Source: a virus. From it: a stretch of 34,531 nt of DNA. Below are positions 12,335-19,932 of the stretch, piece after piece (the stretch's first letter is position 1; each line of letters starts with the position of its first letter). Position numbers and translations under genes: made by a program. The DNA lies in the IMG/VR virus record IMGVR_UViG_3300031787_000461, positions 1-34,531 of that record; one strand, given 5' to 3'. The notes beneath the pieces are model-generated. The model saw only the letters and a list, made by a program, of their open reading frames with translations. It did no database searches and was not told the origin of the DNA.

Positions 12335-12357
12335 TGTGTAAAGGTTTAAAGGTTTGT

Positions 12358-12462
12358 TTATTTGTATTGTGTTAACTCTTGCCAGATTGTTTTGGCTAAT
12401 GTGTAAAGTAAGATACCACCAATGAATAAGGCGATAAATTCAAATAGGCTAATCGTTTGCAT
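12358..12462 (-). CDS. Single-span membrane peptide (34 aa)
   Basis: ATG at 12462, TAA at 12358. The product starts MQTISLFEFIALFIGGILLY and ends TLAKTIWQELTQYK: one membrane span followed by an amphipathic, basic end. It overlaps the upstream peptide gene by 14 bases, which supports both. This is the second gene of the early unit. Role unknown. Confidence 0.5.
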   Translation of the reverse strand: MQTISLFEFIALFIGGILLYTLAKTIWQELTQYK

Positions 12463-12565
12463 TGTTATCGATTAAAAGGTGAATTAATAATCTACCCACG
12501 TTTGCCATGAATAGAGTGAATAAAACTAGTTCAGATACTAGTAAGATTTTGCTTAGTGTTTCCAT
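12449..12565 (-). CDS. Small hydrophobic peptide, first early gene (38 aa)
   Basis: ATG at 12565, TAG at 12449. The product starts METLSKILLVSELVLFTLFM, then ANVGRLLIHLLIDNNAND. One long hydrophobic or amphipathic helix makes it probably membrane-associated. It would be the first product of the leftward unit, downstream of a promoter candidate at 12596-12622. First early genes often affect the host, but nothing here shows how. Confidence 0.5.
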   Translation of the reverse strand: METLSKILLVSELVLFTLFMANVGRLLIHLLIDNNAND

Positions 12566-12595
12566 GTTTGTTTTGTTTTAGTTATAAATAGATCC

Positions 12596-12622
12596 TAAAG
12601 ATATGTAAACAATTTAAAACAA
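12596..12622 (-). promoter_or_regulatory. Candidate early leftward promoter
   Basis: On the minus strand TTG (12622-12620) is followed after 16 bases by TATCTTTA (12603-12596), one base from the TAnnTTTG consensus. A transcript would start near 12590, about 25 bases before the first early ATG at 12565. Confidence 0.4.
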
Positions 12623-12673
12623 TTGTAAATAAATATAAATTATTTGTTAAAGTTTTGTTAACGTTTATATATA

Positions 12674-12694
12674 ATTACTAAGTATTTTAGTAAT
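12674..12694. repeat. Perfect 8-bp inverted repeat
   Basis: ATTACTAA (12674-12681), five-base spacer, TTAGTAAT (12687-12694). A perfect palindrome with the geometry of a dimeric repressor site, beside the candidate early promoter. Confidence 0.6.
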
Positions 12695-12711
12695 GAATGT
12701 TAAATAACTAA

Positions 12712-12773
12712 TTTAATATTTAATTTAATATACTATATTAATAGTATTAGTTTAATTAGCTATTTAATATACT
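12712..12773. repeat. AT-rich short repeats (TTTAATAT)
   Basis: TTTAATAT occurs at 12712-12719, 12724-12731 and 12763-12770. The longer ATTTAATATACT occurs twice (12723-12734, 12762-12773), 39 bp apart. Between them TACTAT and ATAGTA form a small palindrome. The stretch is almost pure A and T and could melt easily, as iteron-like origin regions do. Confidence 0.5.
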
Positions 12774-12823
12774 TATAATTAAATTAGTGGTTTATATATT
12801 AATACAATAATGATAGGTAGTTT

Positions 12824-12831
12824 TACTTTTG
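12824..12831 (+). promoter_or_regulatory. Rightward -7 element (TACTTTTG)
   Basis: TACTTTTG matches TAnnTTTG. No -33 TTG is seen. If used, it makes a leader of about 350 bases before the first late gene at 13186. Confidence 0.4.
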
Positions 12832-13002
12832 CCCTCTGAGTGCCTAACCAATCATTAAATTATTCGTACTAACTTAGCAACCTAAACCACCCAAAATGAT
12901 CCACCGAATAAGAGAGAGCAAACAGCATATAATATATATTATGTTAAATAGGAGAGGAGAAAGGTTACCCAATAAACTTTTTTCAATGTTACAACAGCAA
13001 AG

Positions 13003-13027
13003 CCCTCCCCCACTCCACCCCCTACCC
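13003..13027 (-). other. G-quadruplex motif
   Basis: The minus strand reads GGG TA GGGGG TGGAGT GGGGG A GGG: four runs of at least three G with loops of 2, 6 and 1 bases. This fits the standard intramolecular G-quadruplex pattern and stands out in an AT-rich genome. A further C-rich patch (GCCCCCC) lies near 13065. A fold here could affect replication or transcription. Confidence 0.75.
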
Positions 13028-13038
13028 TATTTTTTAGC

Positions 13039-13057
13039 GGTATAAAAAAACTATACC
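13039..13057. repeat. 6-bp inverted repeat
   Basis: GGTATA (13039-13044) and TATACC (13052-13057) are separated by an A-rich 7-base spacer. It lies directly beside the G-quadruplex motif and may be an operator half-site pair. Confidence 0.4.
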
Positions 13058-13126
13058 CCATGTGCCCCCCAATATTCTGATATAAAACAATGATTTTAAC
13101 ATTTTTAAACATTACAATATAAGTTG

Positions 13127-13134
13127 TAGATTTG
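13127..13134 (+). promoter_or_regulatory. Candidate late promoter -7 element (TAGATTTG)
   Basis: TAGATTTG fits TAnnTTTG, 51 bases before the ATG at 13186. The -33 box is not clear. It is the best-placed candidate for driving the packaging and head genes. Confidence 0.5.
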
Positions 13135-13142
13135 AATTTAAC

Positions 13143-13178
13143 ACTTGGTAAAGCCTCTTAGCAATAACGTAACCAAGT
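13143..13178 (+). promoter_or_regulatory. Leader hairpin before the first late gene
   Basis: ACTTGGT (13143-13149) is complementary to ACCAAGT (13172-13178). The stem would close a 22-base loop and end 7 bases before ATG 13186, so it could limit ribosome access. Confidence 0.4.
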
Positions 13179-13185
13179 TAAAGAA

Positions 13186-13383
13186 ATGACTATGAAAGAT
13201 ACTTACGGCAAACGAGAGTACACTTGTAAATGTGGTACTAAGACTGATGGATATGTTTGGTTTAGTCAAATTAAGACTACTCAGTTCGAATGCACTAATT
13301 GTGGCAAGTGGTTAGGTCATGATAACCTAGAGAAGAAAGCTACTACCATTATTTCGATACGCACACCAACAAAGAATAGATAA
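13186..13383 (+). CDS. Zinc-ribbon protein (65 aa)
   Basis: This 65-residue protein has CKCG (14-17) and CTNCG (36-40), two Cys pairs about 20 residues apart that make a zinc ribbon. The tail is basic. It is the first late gene, two bases before the small terminase start. Small zinc-ribbon proteins often sit at this point in Bacteroidota phages and could help DNA recognition in packaging or act as a late regulator; neither is shown. Confidence 0.75.
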   Translation: MTMKDTYGKREYTCKCGTKTDGYVWFSQIKTTQFECTNCGKWLGHDNLEKKATTIISIRTPTKNR

Positions 13384-13384
13384 T

Positions 13385-13942
13385 ATGAACGCACAATTCA
13401 AGGAAATAGCTAAAGAGGCTTTTATCATAGCTTATAAGGAGAACTTCGGCAATATCACCATATCTTGTGAGGCTTCTGGAGTCGGTAGAACGCAGTATAA
13501 GACTTGGTTGAAGGATGACCCTGAGTTTGCTAAGAGATTGGCTGAAATCGAGCCTGAGGAGATAATGCTTGACTTTGGCGAACAAAAGCTAATGGAGAGG
13601 ATTGCTAGAGGTGATACCTTAGCTACAATGTTCTTACTGAAGACTAGAGGCAAGAGAAGAGGATATATCGAAAAGACTGAGGTTGCTCATGAAGGAGATG
13701 TGGTTAAGCAAATTACAGTCAACGTAGTTAAACCGAATCAAATTGGAGATATTATGAAACAAATAGACGGAGATGAACACAAAGCGTTACCTCAAGGTGA
13801 AATAATCAACTTTGATACGCAAACAGAGCCAGGAATGGTCGTACCTGCTTACAAGGCAGGAGAAAGTGATGAAATCCCACTTTATAACCATGATAAGGGT
13901 GAATTATTGGATATTAATGAAGATGGTGACTATGAGGAGTAG
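13385..13942 (+). CDS. terS: Terminase small subunit
   Basis: The protein has 185 residues. The N-terminal part (NITISCEASGVGRTQYKTWLKDDPEFAKR, about 22-50) is a helix-turn-helix of the terminase small-subunit type. A helical oligomerisation part follows (EEIMLDFGEQKLMERIARGD..ATMFLLKTRG), and the last 60 residues are acidic and probably flexible. It should bind the packaging site and pass DNA to the large subunit, whose gene begins 204 bp later. Confidence 0.85.
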   Translation: MNAQFKEIAKEAFIIAYKENFGNITISCEASGVGRTQYKTWLKDDPEFAKRLAEIEPEEIMLDFGEQKLMERIARGDTLATMFLLKTRGKRRGYIEKTEVAHEGDVVKQITVNVVKPNQIGDIMKQIDGDEHKALPQGEIINFDTQTEPGMVVPAYKAGESDEIPLYNHDKGELLDINEDGDYEE

Positions 13943-14051
13943 CTACAATGCCTCTATTACGCATTTTAAGGCGATTCTACGGCTTTTAACCCTATGTGTA
14001 GTACTATGTATCCATTTAATAATTGAAAGGCTTAAATGGGGCTTAAAATAG
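13932..14051 (+). CDS. Possible membrane peptide between terminase genes (39 aa)
   Basis: The frame from ATG 13932 overlaps the terS stop and gives MRSSYNASITHFKAILRLLT, then a hydrophobic helix (CVVLCIHLII) and a basic end ERLKWGLK. One membrane span fits. It fills most of the space between terS and terL, but no independent support exists. The 95 bases after it (14052-14146) are T-rich and hold nothing else I can name. Confidence 0.35.
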   Translation: MRSSYNASITHFKAILRLLTLCVVLCIHLIIERLKWGLK

Positions 14052-14146
14052 CAAATAGGATAGACACCTCCCTACCTTCCTATAAAACCAAAAGTTTTCT
14101 AATGGTAAACACACAACCAATTTTTTAATTTTTTTTCCTATGTCTT

Positions 14147-15283
14147 ATGAATGTAACCACAAACATCGTCTTCGAAGTACTACAAAACAGCCAAAAAAAA
14201 ATATCAGTTATGCAAGGCGGAACAAGGTCTGGCAAAACTTACAATGTATTGACTTGGTTTATCGTGAAATTATTACAAGAGAAGGGAAAAACCCTAACCA
14301 TTTGCAGATCCTCGTTGCCATCCATAAAAGGCTCAGTGATGAGAGACTTTATCGAAATACTATCGAAATATGGATTATACTCAGAAGAAAAGCACAACAA
14401 ATCAGAAAATCTTTACTTCTTAGGAGGCAACATCGTAGAGTTCGTCTCTACCGATCAGCCACAAAAAATAAGAGGTCGTAAAAGAAACTACTTGTTTATA
14501 AACGAGGCGAATGAGGTAAACTACGAATCTTGGATGCAGTTAGCATTAAGAACCACAGAAAAGATTGTAATTGACTATAACCCTTCGGATTACTATTCTT
14601 GGATTTATGATAAGGTTGTTCCTAGAGAAGATGCTGACTTTACCATCACTACCTACAAAGACAACCCATTTCTTGAAAAATCAATCGTAGATGAGATTGA
14701 GAGGCTTAAAACAGCCGACCATGAATATTGGAGAGTTTATGGCTTAGGAGAGAGAGCAATATCCCAAGCAACCATTTATACGCATTGGAAGCGTAGAAGG
14801 AACTTCCCTGATGGAGGAGATGTGTTTTACGGACTTGACTTTGGCTTTAACAACCAAACAGCCCTTGTTAGGGTTAAGAATTTTGATGGCGAGTTGTTTG
14901 TGGACCAATTAATCTACGATACAAAAATGTCGACTGCTTTACTAATTGATAGGATGAGGTCATTAGGGCTTGATAGAAACTCGGAGATATATGCCGACCC
15001 TGCTGAACCGAAAACCATCTCGGAGGTGAATAAGGCAGGATTTAACTTGAAGAGTGCTGTGAAAGATGTTTATGCAGGAATCAACAAGGTAAAATCATTT
15101 CCTTTGCATATTAGGTCAGAGTCCTTAGATTTGCTTGATGAGATTAAAAACTACAAGTGGAAGACCGATACAGATGGTAATACACTTGATGAACCTGTGA
15201 AGTTTCGAGATCACTTAATGGACTCTATGAGGTATGCTATATACACAAAATATGCGAAACCTAAAAGAGGGTGGGTTGTATAG
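14147..15283 (+). CDS. terL: Terminase large subunit
   Basis: The protein has 378 residues. ATPase half: Walker A GGTRSGKT (24-31), Walker B YLFINEA (115-121), and the coupling segment IDYNPSD near 142. Nuclease half: GLDFGFNNQTALVR (Asp231), YADPAEPK (Asp284) and DHLMDSMRY (Asp355, Asp359), the acidic residues of the RNase H-like nuclease. It is a Terminase_3 or 6-type motor that translocates DNA into the prohead and cuts it. The length is a little short for the family, but all motifs are present. Start ATG at 14147 gives the usual spacing to Walker A. Confidence 0.95.
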   Translation: MNVTTNIVFEVLQNSQKKISVMQGGTRSGKTYNVLTWFIVKLLQEKGKTLTICRSSLPSIKGSVMRDFIEILSKYGLYSEEKHNKSENLYFLGGNIVEFVSTDQPQKIRGRKRNYLFINEANEVNYESWMQLALRTTEKIVIDYNPSDYYSWIYDKVVPREDADFTITTYKDNPFLEKSIVDEIERLKTADHEYWRVYGLGERAISQATIYTHWKRRRNFPDGGDVFYGLDFGFNNQTALVRVKNFDGELFVDQLIYDTKMSTALLIDRMRSLGLDRNSEIYADPAEPKTISEVNKAGFNLKSAVKDVYAGINKVKSFPLHIRSESLDLLDEIKNYKWKTDTDGNTLDEPVKFRDHLMDSMRYAIYTKYAKPKRGWVV

Positions 15284-15304
15284 CATAAAAATTTGTTACT
15301 TTTG
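15276..15304 (+). promoter_or_regulatory. Promoter before the portal gene
   Basis: TTG (15276-15278), an 18-base spacer, and TACTTTTG (15297-15304) match both boxes of the Bacteroidota consensus. Transcription would start near 15309, about 13 bases before the portal GTG start. This is the best-formed promoter in the window. Confidence 0.7.
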
Positions 15305-15321
15305 TAAAAATAATATATAGC

Positions 15322-17058
15322 GTGAATTTAACGGACATACTAAAGGCAGCTAACCCTTTTCAACAAAAGGCAGCTCCAAAGGTGACTTTTAACAATCCTT
15401 TTACTGATTTTGGTGGATTGATTGGCGGAAGAACACTTTATCCAGAATTAGACCAGCAAAAATTTGTACTTGACTATAAAAACAATAGTGAGGTATATGC
15501 TATCATCAAACGTATCTCTAAAACTATTTCTACTGTTCCTTTCTATGTTTATCAAGTAAAGAACAAAAAAGAATTAGCAAGATACAAGTCAATGCTAAGT
15601 AATGCAACATCTACTACAGATATTGCTAAAGCTGAGTTAGTTCGTGTAAAAGCAGTTGCTGAGATTGCTGATTCACCTTTAAACGATTTGCTAGAAAAAC
15701 CAAATGAATATCAATCATTCTCTGAATTTATCGAGAGTGCTGTAGGTTATAAACTAATTACTGGTAACACTTATATCTGGGCGAATAGACTAGAGTCTGG
15801 TAAGGTTGCTGAACTTGTTACACTCCCATCTCAATACGTTGCCATTATTTCTGATGGTACAATAAATGGGGTTGAAGGTTATTCTTTTACGCTAGTTGGA
15901 TGGGATCAATTAGATGCGAAAGACGTAATCCATCTAAAATACTTCAACCCTTACTTTGACACTAACGGTAATCAACTATATGGTTTGTCGCCTTTACAGG
16001 CTGCTTACAGAACTGTTCAGCGTTCTAACGATGCTAAGGACACTTCAGTAGGTATGCTACAGAATCAAGGACCTAAAGGTATCTTGTCTGCTGATGAATC
16101 AAATGATTTCGGACCAGAGGCAGCAGGAAAGCTTAAAGAAGATTTTTACAATCAGTACGGAACAAAAACTCAAGCTGGTATCTTAAAGAATGCTGGTAAG
16201 ATTTTGATTGCAGGTGCAAAGTTGAATTGGATTAACATGGGTTTAAGTCCTATTGACTTGCAGTTATTAGAATCAGAGAAAGTAACACTTAGAGAACTTT
16301 GTAATGTTTACGGAGTGAACTCTGCTTTGTTTAACGATCCTGATAACAAGACTTATAACAACATGAAGGAAGCTAAGAAGGAAATGTTGACTCAAGTAGT
16401 TCTTCCTGAGTTAGTAGCTCTTCGTGATGCGTTCAATAGATTCTTCTCAACAGAGATTGGTCAAGGTTACTATATCGATTTCGATTTGACAGTATTCCCT
16501 GAATTACAAGAGGACATGAAAGAGCTTAGTGCTATCCTTTCTCAATCTTGGTGGATTACTCCAAACGAGAAGAGAGCAGCTATGCGTTATGATACTATGG
16601 AAGGAACTGAAATGGATGAGATATTTATCCCAGCAGGTTACTTGCCTATAGACGAGTTGACGATGCTACAAGACCCTAGAGATGCACAACAACAAAGTGA
16701 CTATAATTTGCCACCTGTAAAAAGTGAAGGTTTTTTTTTGAGTAAGAACGAGCAAGTAGATGAAGTGTACGCAAAGTACAAGTCAATTACCAACATGAGC
16801 TATTCAGAATTAGAAGCCTGGTCAAATACAGAGTGTTCTAAGAAAGCATCACTTGACAGAAGCCCTATCACTAGAAACCTAAGACTATTGTCTAAGAAGA
16901 AAGAAGATTGGACTTCAGCAGATGCAGAAGACGCAAACAGAACTATCAGCTTTGTGAGCAGAATGAAAGGAGCAGAACAAGGTGAACCAGCAGCAGAAGG
17001 CTGTCCTTCTAAAAGAGATATATCATTAAAAAATTGGGCGTACGATCCGTCTAAATAA
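15322..17058 (+). CDS. Portal protein with added C-terminal domain
   Basis: The protein has 578 residues, starting at GTG 15322, which directly follows a good promoter. Residues 30-450 are an HK97-type portal: VYAIIKRISKTISTVPFYV, then NEYQSFSEFIES, DVIHLKYF, and LSPLQAAYRT. It forms the dodecameric ring through which DNA enters. About 100 extra residues follow (from 475), with MSYSELEAWSN and ISFVSRMKGAEQGEP...CPSKRDISLKNWAYDP. I recall this as a separate module in other phages. A T9 run (16731-16739) marks the boundary. Confidence 0.92.
   Translation: MNLTDILKAANPFQQKAAPKVTFNNPFTDFGGLIGGRTLYPELDQQKFVLDYKNNSEVYAIIKRISKTISTVPFYVYQVKNKKELARYKSMLSNATSTTDIAKAELVRVKAVAEIADSPLNDLLEKPNEYQSFSEFIESAVGYKLITGNTYIWANRLESGKVAELVTLPSQYVAIISDGTINGVEGYSFTLVGWDQLDAKDVIHLKYFNPYFDTNGNQLYGLSPLQAAYRTVQRSNDAKDTSVGMLQNQGPKGILSADESNDFGPEAAGKLKEDFYNQYGTKTQAGILKNAGKILIAGAKLNWINMGLSPIDLQLLESEKVTLRELCNVYGVNSALFNDPDNKTYNNMKEAKKEMLTQVVLPELVALRDAFNRFFSTEIGQGYYIDFDLTVFPELQEDMKELSAILSQSWWITPNEKRAAMRYDTMEGTEMDEIFIPAGYLPIDELTMLQDPRDAQQQSDYNLPPVKSEGFFLSKNEQVDEVYAKYKSITNMSYSELEAWSNTECSKKASLDRSPITRNLRLLSKKKEDWTSADAEDANRTISFVSRMKGAEQGEPAAEGCPSKRDISLKNWAYDPSK
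16731..16739 (+). other. T9 slippery tract inside the portal gene
   Basis: Nine T in frame as GGT TTT TTT TTG AGT. Losing one T gives TGA at once; gaining one gives GAG TAA. Both therefore end the protein near residue 472-474, just before the C-terminal extension. An in-frame ATG at 16795 could restart the extension alone as an 87-residue protein. Confidence 0.7.
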
Positions 17059-17897
17059 TGCCGAAAATACTTTACCCATCACAGCAGTTTGCTTTGCAAC
17101 AAAAGATTGCAAGGAAATCAATCAGAGAGTTTCAGCCTAAAATAAAAGAGGCTTTACAAGCCGACTTTGATAAAGCTGCACAAATGGTTGAAGCATTAGG
17201 GGTAGAACAAGCTACTAATAATCGTGCAGGATTTTTCACTGGCGATAAGATTAATAATATTTTACGAACTTTGTATGAATCAACTGGCGGTTATACTGCT
17301 ATGCGATACCAACAGATGTTTGAAACGAATAAGAAAGCGGAAGAGATTGACCTTGATCCTTTAAACATTTTGGATGAGTGGTTAGTATTTATGTTATCCT
17401 ATTGGACTGCGATTAGCGGACTAAAGATGCAAGGCATAGAGAATACTACTGAAAACGAAATAGCTCGTATATTAGCGAATGTTATAAAGTTTGGTCGTAA
17501 GAATGGATTGTCACAAAATGAAGTTAATTCATTGGCTATTCAAACTCTAAGAGAAGGGAAGATAAATAACGCAAGGAGTTTACTTATAGCAAGAACTGAA
17601 AGCCATCAGGCATTAAGTACAGGTGCTATAGGTGCGGTTAAGTTAGCAGGTATTCCAGTATTAAAACAATGGATAGCTGCTGAATATCCAGCTAAGAGTG
17701 GTAAGCCAAGATTATGGCACAGGGATTTAGATAGACAAACGAATCCTGACAACAAAGGTGTAAGAATCCCTGTTAATCAACCATTCCTAGTAAACACTCC
17801 TGACTACGGACTAATAGAAATGCAATATGCACATGATGCAGCAGGGTTAGCAGTAAATAACTGCAACTGTAGATGCTGCACAGTTTATATAGCTTAA
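17058..17897 (+). CDS. Minor head protein, Mu F / SPP1 gp7-like
   Basis: The protein has 279 residues. The C-terminal half carries the head morphogenesis domain: RSLLIARTESHQALSTGA at about 172-189, then PRLWHRDLDRQTNP, and the Cys-rich ending NNCNCRCCTVYIA. In Mu and SPP1 such proteins bind the portal and a few copies enter the capsid. The N-terminal half is helical. Its ATG overlaps the portal stop by one base. Four Cys and the His-Asp segment suggest a metal-stabilised fold. Confidence 0.85.
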   Translation: MPKILYPSQQFALQQKIARKSIREFQPKIKEALQADFDKAAQMVEALGVEQATNNRAGFFTGDKINNILRTLYESTGGYTAMRYQQMFETNKKAEEIDLDPLNILDEWLVFMLSYWTAISGLKMQGIENTTENEIARILANVIKFGRKNGLSQNEVNSLAIQTLREGKINNARSLLIARTESHQALSTGAIGAVKLAGIPVLKQWIAAEYPAKSGKPRLWHRDLDRQTNPDNKGVRIPVNQPFLVNTPDYGLIEMQYAHDAAGLAVNNCNCRCCTVYIA

Positions 17898-17906
17898 ATA
17901 AAAAAT

Positions 17907-18671
17907 ATGAGTAACTTTTATAACAAGAAAGCGGTAAGTGGTGCTCCAGTAGACATGGAAGATAATGGTAGAATTATCACAGTCTACTATTCTGCGTTTG
18001 GTAATGTTGACAGCGATGGCGATGTTATTGTACCAGGTGCATTCACTAAAACCCTAAAAGAAAACGGACCTAGTGCCAAGAATAGAATCTGGCATTTATT
18101 TAACCATTCAACCGAGAAACCAATTGCTAAACCATTTGAGATGATGGAAGATGGATTTGGTTTAAAGGCTAGAGTAAAGATGCCTAATACAACATTAGGT
18201 AACGATACTTATGAGTTGTATAAAGAAGGTCATATCACAGAACATAGCATCGGCTTTCAGACTATCAAGTCACAAGCAAAGTCAGGCTATAACGAAATCA
18301 ATGAAATTAAATTGTTTGAGGGTAGTTCAGTATTGTGGGGTGCAAACGCAAATACACCAACAGTAGGAGTGAAGAGTCAAATAAAGTCTGTTCTTGTAGA
18401 TGAGATGGGTAAAACTATCAAGTCTTTAAGAAATGGTCACTTTACTGATGAAACATTTGAATTGTTGGAACTTAAACTTAAGCAATTACAACAATATCTT
18501 GCTGAGATGGAAGATGAAGAGTCAGTCGACCTTGAAGAACAACCGCAACTATCATCTGAAGGCACAGTCGAAATGCCAGAAGAAGAAGCATTGGAGGAAG
18601 AGGAAGACCCGATGGTTTCTATTGAAGTAGAGGTGAACAATTATTTAAAATCATTTAAAATTTTCAACTAA
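17907..18671 (+). CDS. HK97-type prohead protease with acidic tail
   Basis: The protein has 254 residues. Core 20-160: DSDGDVIVPGAFTKTL (35-50), HLFNHS with the candidate catalytic His63 or His67, and TEHSIGF with candidate nucleophile Ser114, as in the U35/S78 family. It matures the prohead by cutting capsid N-termini and itself. The last 55 residues are strongly acidic (EMEDEESVDLEEQ..EEEALEEEED), beyond the usual protease core, and might assist scaffolding. It precedes the capsid gene with a one-base stop-start overlap. Confidence 0.9.
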   Translation: MSNFYNKKAVSGAPVDMEDNGRIITVYYSAFGNVDSDGDVIVPGAFTKTLKENGPSAKNRIWHLFNHSTEKPIAKPFEMMEDGFGLKARVKMPNTTLGNDTYELYKEGHITEHSIGFQTIKSQAKSGYNEINEIKLFEGSSVLWGANANTPTVGVKSQIKSVLVDEMGKTIKSLRNGHFTDETFELLELKLKQLQQYLAEMEDEESVDLEEQPQLSSEGTVEMPEEEALEEEEDPMVSIEVEVNNYLKSFKIFN

Positions 18672-19837
18672 TGGTAGAAGAAATCAAAAGTGCTTTCGAA
18701 GGCGTTAAAACCGAAGTAAACGGTGCTATCGAAACATTAAAAGCTGATAACGCAGTAGCGGTAGACAGTTTAAAATCAGAATTAGAAGAATTAAAATCTC
18801 AAGTTGCTGTAGTAAAAGATGCTGCTGACAAATTAGAGGCAAAAAACAATCGTAAGACAATGAACGAAAATCAAGTAAAAGGGTTTAACGTAACTCTTGC
18901 TGACGCAATCGAAAAGAATGCTGACAGCATCGCAAAATTAGGTCGTGGTGAAGTAAAGCGTTCTGGCTTTGTATTAGACACTAAGGCAGTAGGTAACATG
19001 ACAGAAGCAGTTAACTTAACTGGTGATATCCAAAGACAATATGCTCCTCAAGTATATGCTCTTCCTTCTCGTAAGGTGCATTTGAGAAGTTTATTACCAG
19101 TAGGAACTATTTCTACAGGTTTATTTACTTTCCCTAAGGAAACAGGTGGTGAAGGTGATGCAGCTCCTCAAACTCAAGGTTCTGCTAAAGCTCAAATCGA
19201 TTTCGATATCACAATGACTGATGCTCCTGCTCAGTACATCGCTGGTTTCGTAAGAATCTCTCGTCAAATGTTAGATGACGTTCCTGCTATGACTTCTTTC
19301 TTACAAGCTCGTTTGTTAGAGAAGTATTTATTAGCTGAAGATGCTCAGTTATTGAATGGTAGCGGTACAGCTCCAAACTTAACTGGTTTGACTATTAACG
19401 CTGCTGCTTTCAGTGGTGCTGCTACAGTTGACGTTGAGCAATTAGTACAAGCTATTGCACAGGTTTCTGCTGGTAACTATTCTGCTAATGGTATCTTAAT
19501 CAACCCAACTGATTGGGCTGCTATCATGAACACTAAGAATACTAACTCTGCTTATAGCCTTCCAGGTTCTACAGTTGTTACTACTGATGGTTCTTTAACT
19601 ATTGCTGGTATCCCTGTATTCCAATCTACAGCAATCGCTGCTGATAAGTTTTTAGTAGGTGACTGGGCTATGGGTGCTCAAATCATGCAAAATCAAGGTA
19701 TCTCTGTTCAGTTCTCTGAAATGGATAGCGATAACTTCCAAAAGAACTTGATTACTGTGAGAGTTGAAGCTCGTATTGCATTCCCTATCTACTACAACAG
19801 TGCGTTTGTATACGGAGATTTCGGTAACGTAGCTTAA
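18671..19837 (+). CDS. Major capsid protein, HK97 fold
   Basis: The protein has 388 residues. The first 65 residues are a charged coiled coil (ETLKADNAVAVDSLKSELEE, EAKNNRK), the delta or scaffold region removed by the protease. Capsid motifs include PLYALPS-like VYALPSRKVHLRSLLP (about 127-142), DITMTDAPAQYIAGFVRIS, MLDDVPAMTSFL, and the C-terminal VQFSEMDSDNFQKNLITVRVE and ARIAFPIYYNSAFVYG. The codon choice is GCT/TCT-rich compared with neighbours, consistent with high expression. A strong terminator follows. Confidence 0.95.
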   Translation: MVEEIKSAFEGVKTEVNGAIETLKADNAVAVDSLKSELEELKSQVAVVKDAADKLEAKNNRKTMNENQVKGFNVTLADAIEKNADSIAKLGRGEVKRSGFVLDTKAVGNMTEAVNLTGDIQRQYAPQVYALPSRKVHLRSLLPVGTISTGLFTFPKETGGEGDAAPQTQGSAKAQIDFDITMTDAPAQYIAGFVRISRQMLDDVPAMTSFLQARLLEKYLLAEDAQLLNGSGTAPNLTGLTINAAAFSGAATVDVEQLVQAIAQVSAGNYSANGILINPTDWAAIMNTKNTNSAYSLPGSTVVTTDGSLTIAGIPVFQSTAIAADKFLVGDWAMGAQIMQNQGISVQFSEMDSDNFQKNLITVRVEARIAFPIYYNSAFVYGDFGNVA

Positions 19838-19860
19838 TCCTAGATTAATCTAAAATACAA

Positions 19861-19889
19861 GGGGGCAGCCGCAAACTGCCTCCTTTTTT
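19861..19889 (+). terminator. Rho-independent terminator after the capsid gene
   Basis: GGGGGCAG (19861-19868), loop CCGCAAA, and CTGCCTCC (19876-19883) form an 8-bp stem with one G-T wobble, followed by T6. It lies 23 bases after the capsid stop and would cut expression of tail genes relative to capsid. A promoter motif follows at 19909. Confidence 0.9.
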
Positions 19890-19908
19890 ATGTCCGCTAT
19901 ATTTTAGT

Positions 19909-19916
19909 TATTTTTG
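19909..19916 (+). promoter_or_regulatory. -7 element before the connector gene (TATTTTTG)
   Basis: TATTTTTG followed by TAAAAAC, 17 bases before ATG 19933. It lies just after the capsid terminator, so it probably restarts transcription for the neck and tail genes. No clear -33 box. Confidence 0.55.
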
Positions 19917-19932
19917 TAAAAACAATGGCATA

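Larger units (their letters stand above)
12566..13185. other. Divergent control region and candidate replication origin
   Basis: No convincing gene lies in these 620 bases. The leftward early and rightward late units start from its two sides. It contains candidate promoters for both directions, a very AT-rich stretch with short repeats and palindromes (about 12640-12800), a C-rich tract with a G-quadruplex motif on the minus strand, and two further inverted repeats. This combination suits a master regulatory region and possibly the origin; the origin role is inference. Confidence 0.6.

Noticed and set aside
12896-13045. 49-codon rightward frame in the control region
   Set aside because: It runs through the C-rich tract and palindromes, giving a Pro-rich, low-complexity end (SPPPLHPLPYFLAV). 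No coupling to a neighbour and no recognisable features.
12566-13185. CRISPR array in the repeat-rich intergenic region
   Set aside because: The repeats are 8-15 bp, irregularly spaced and very AT-rich, with no constant repeat-spacer length. No cas genes are present.
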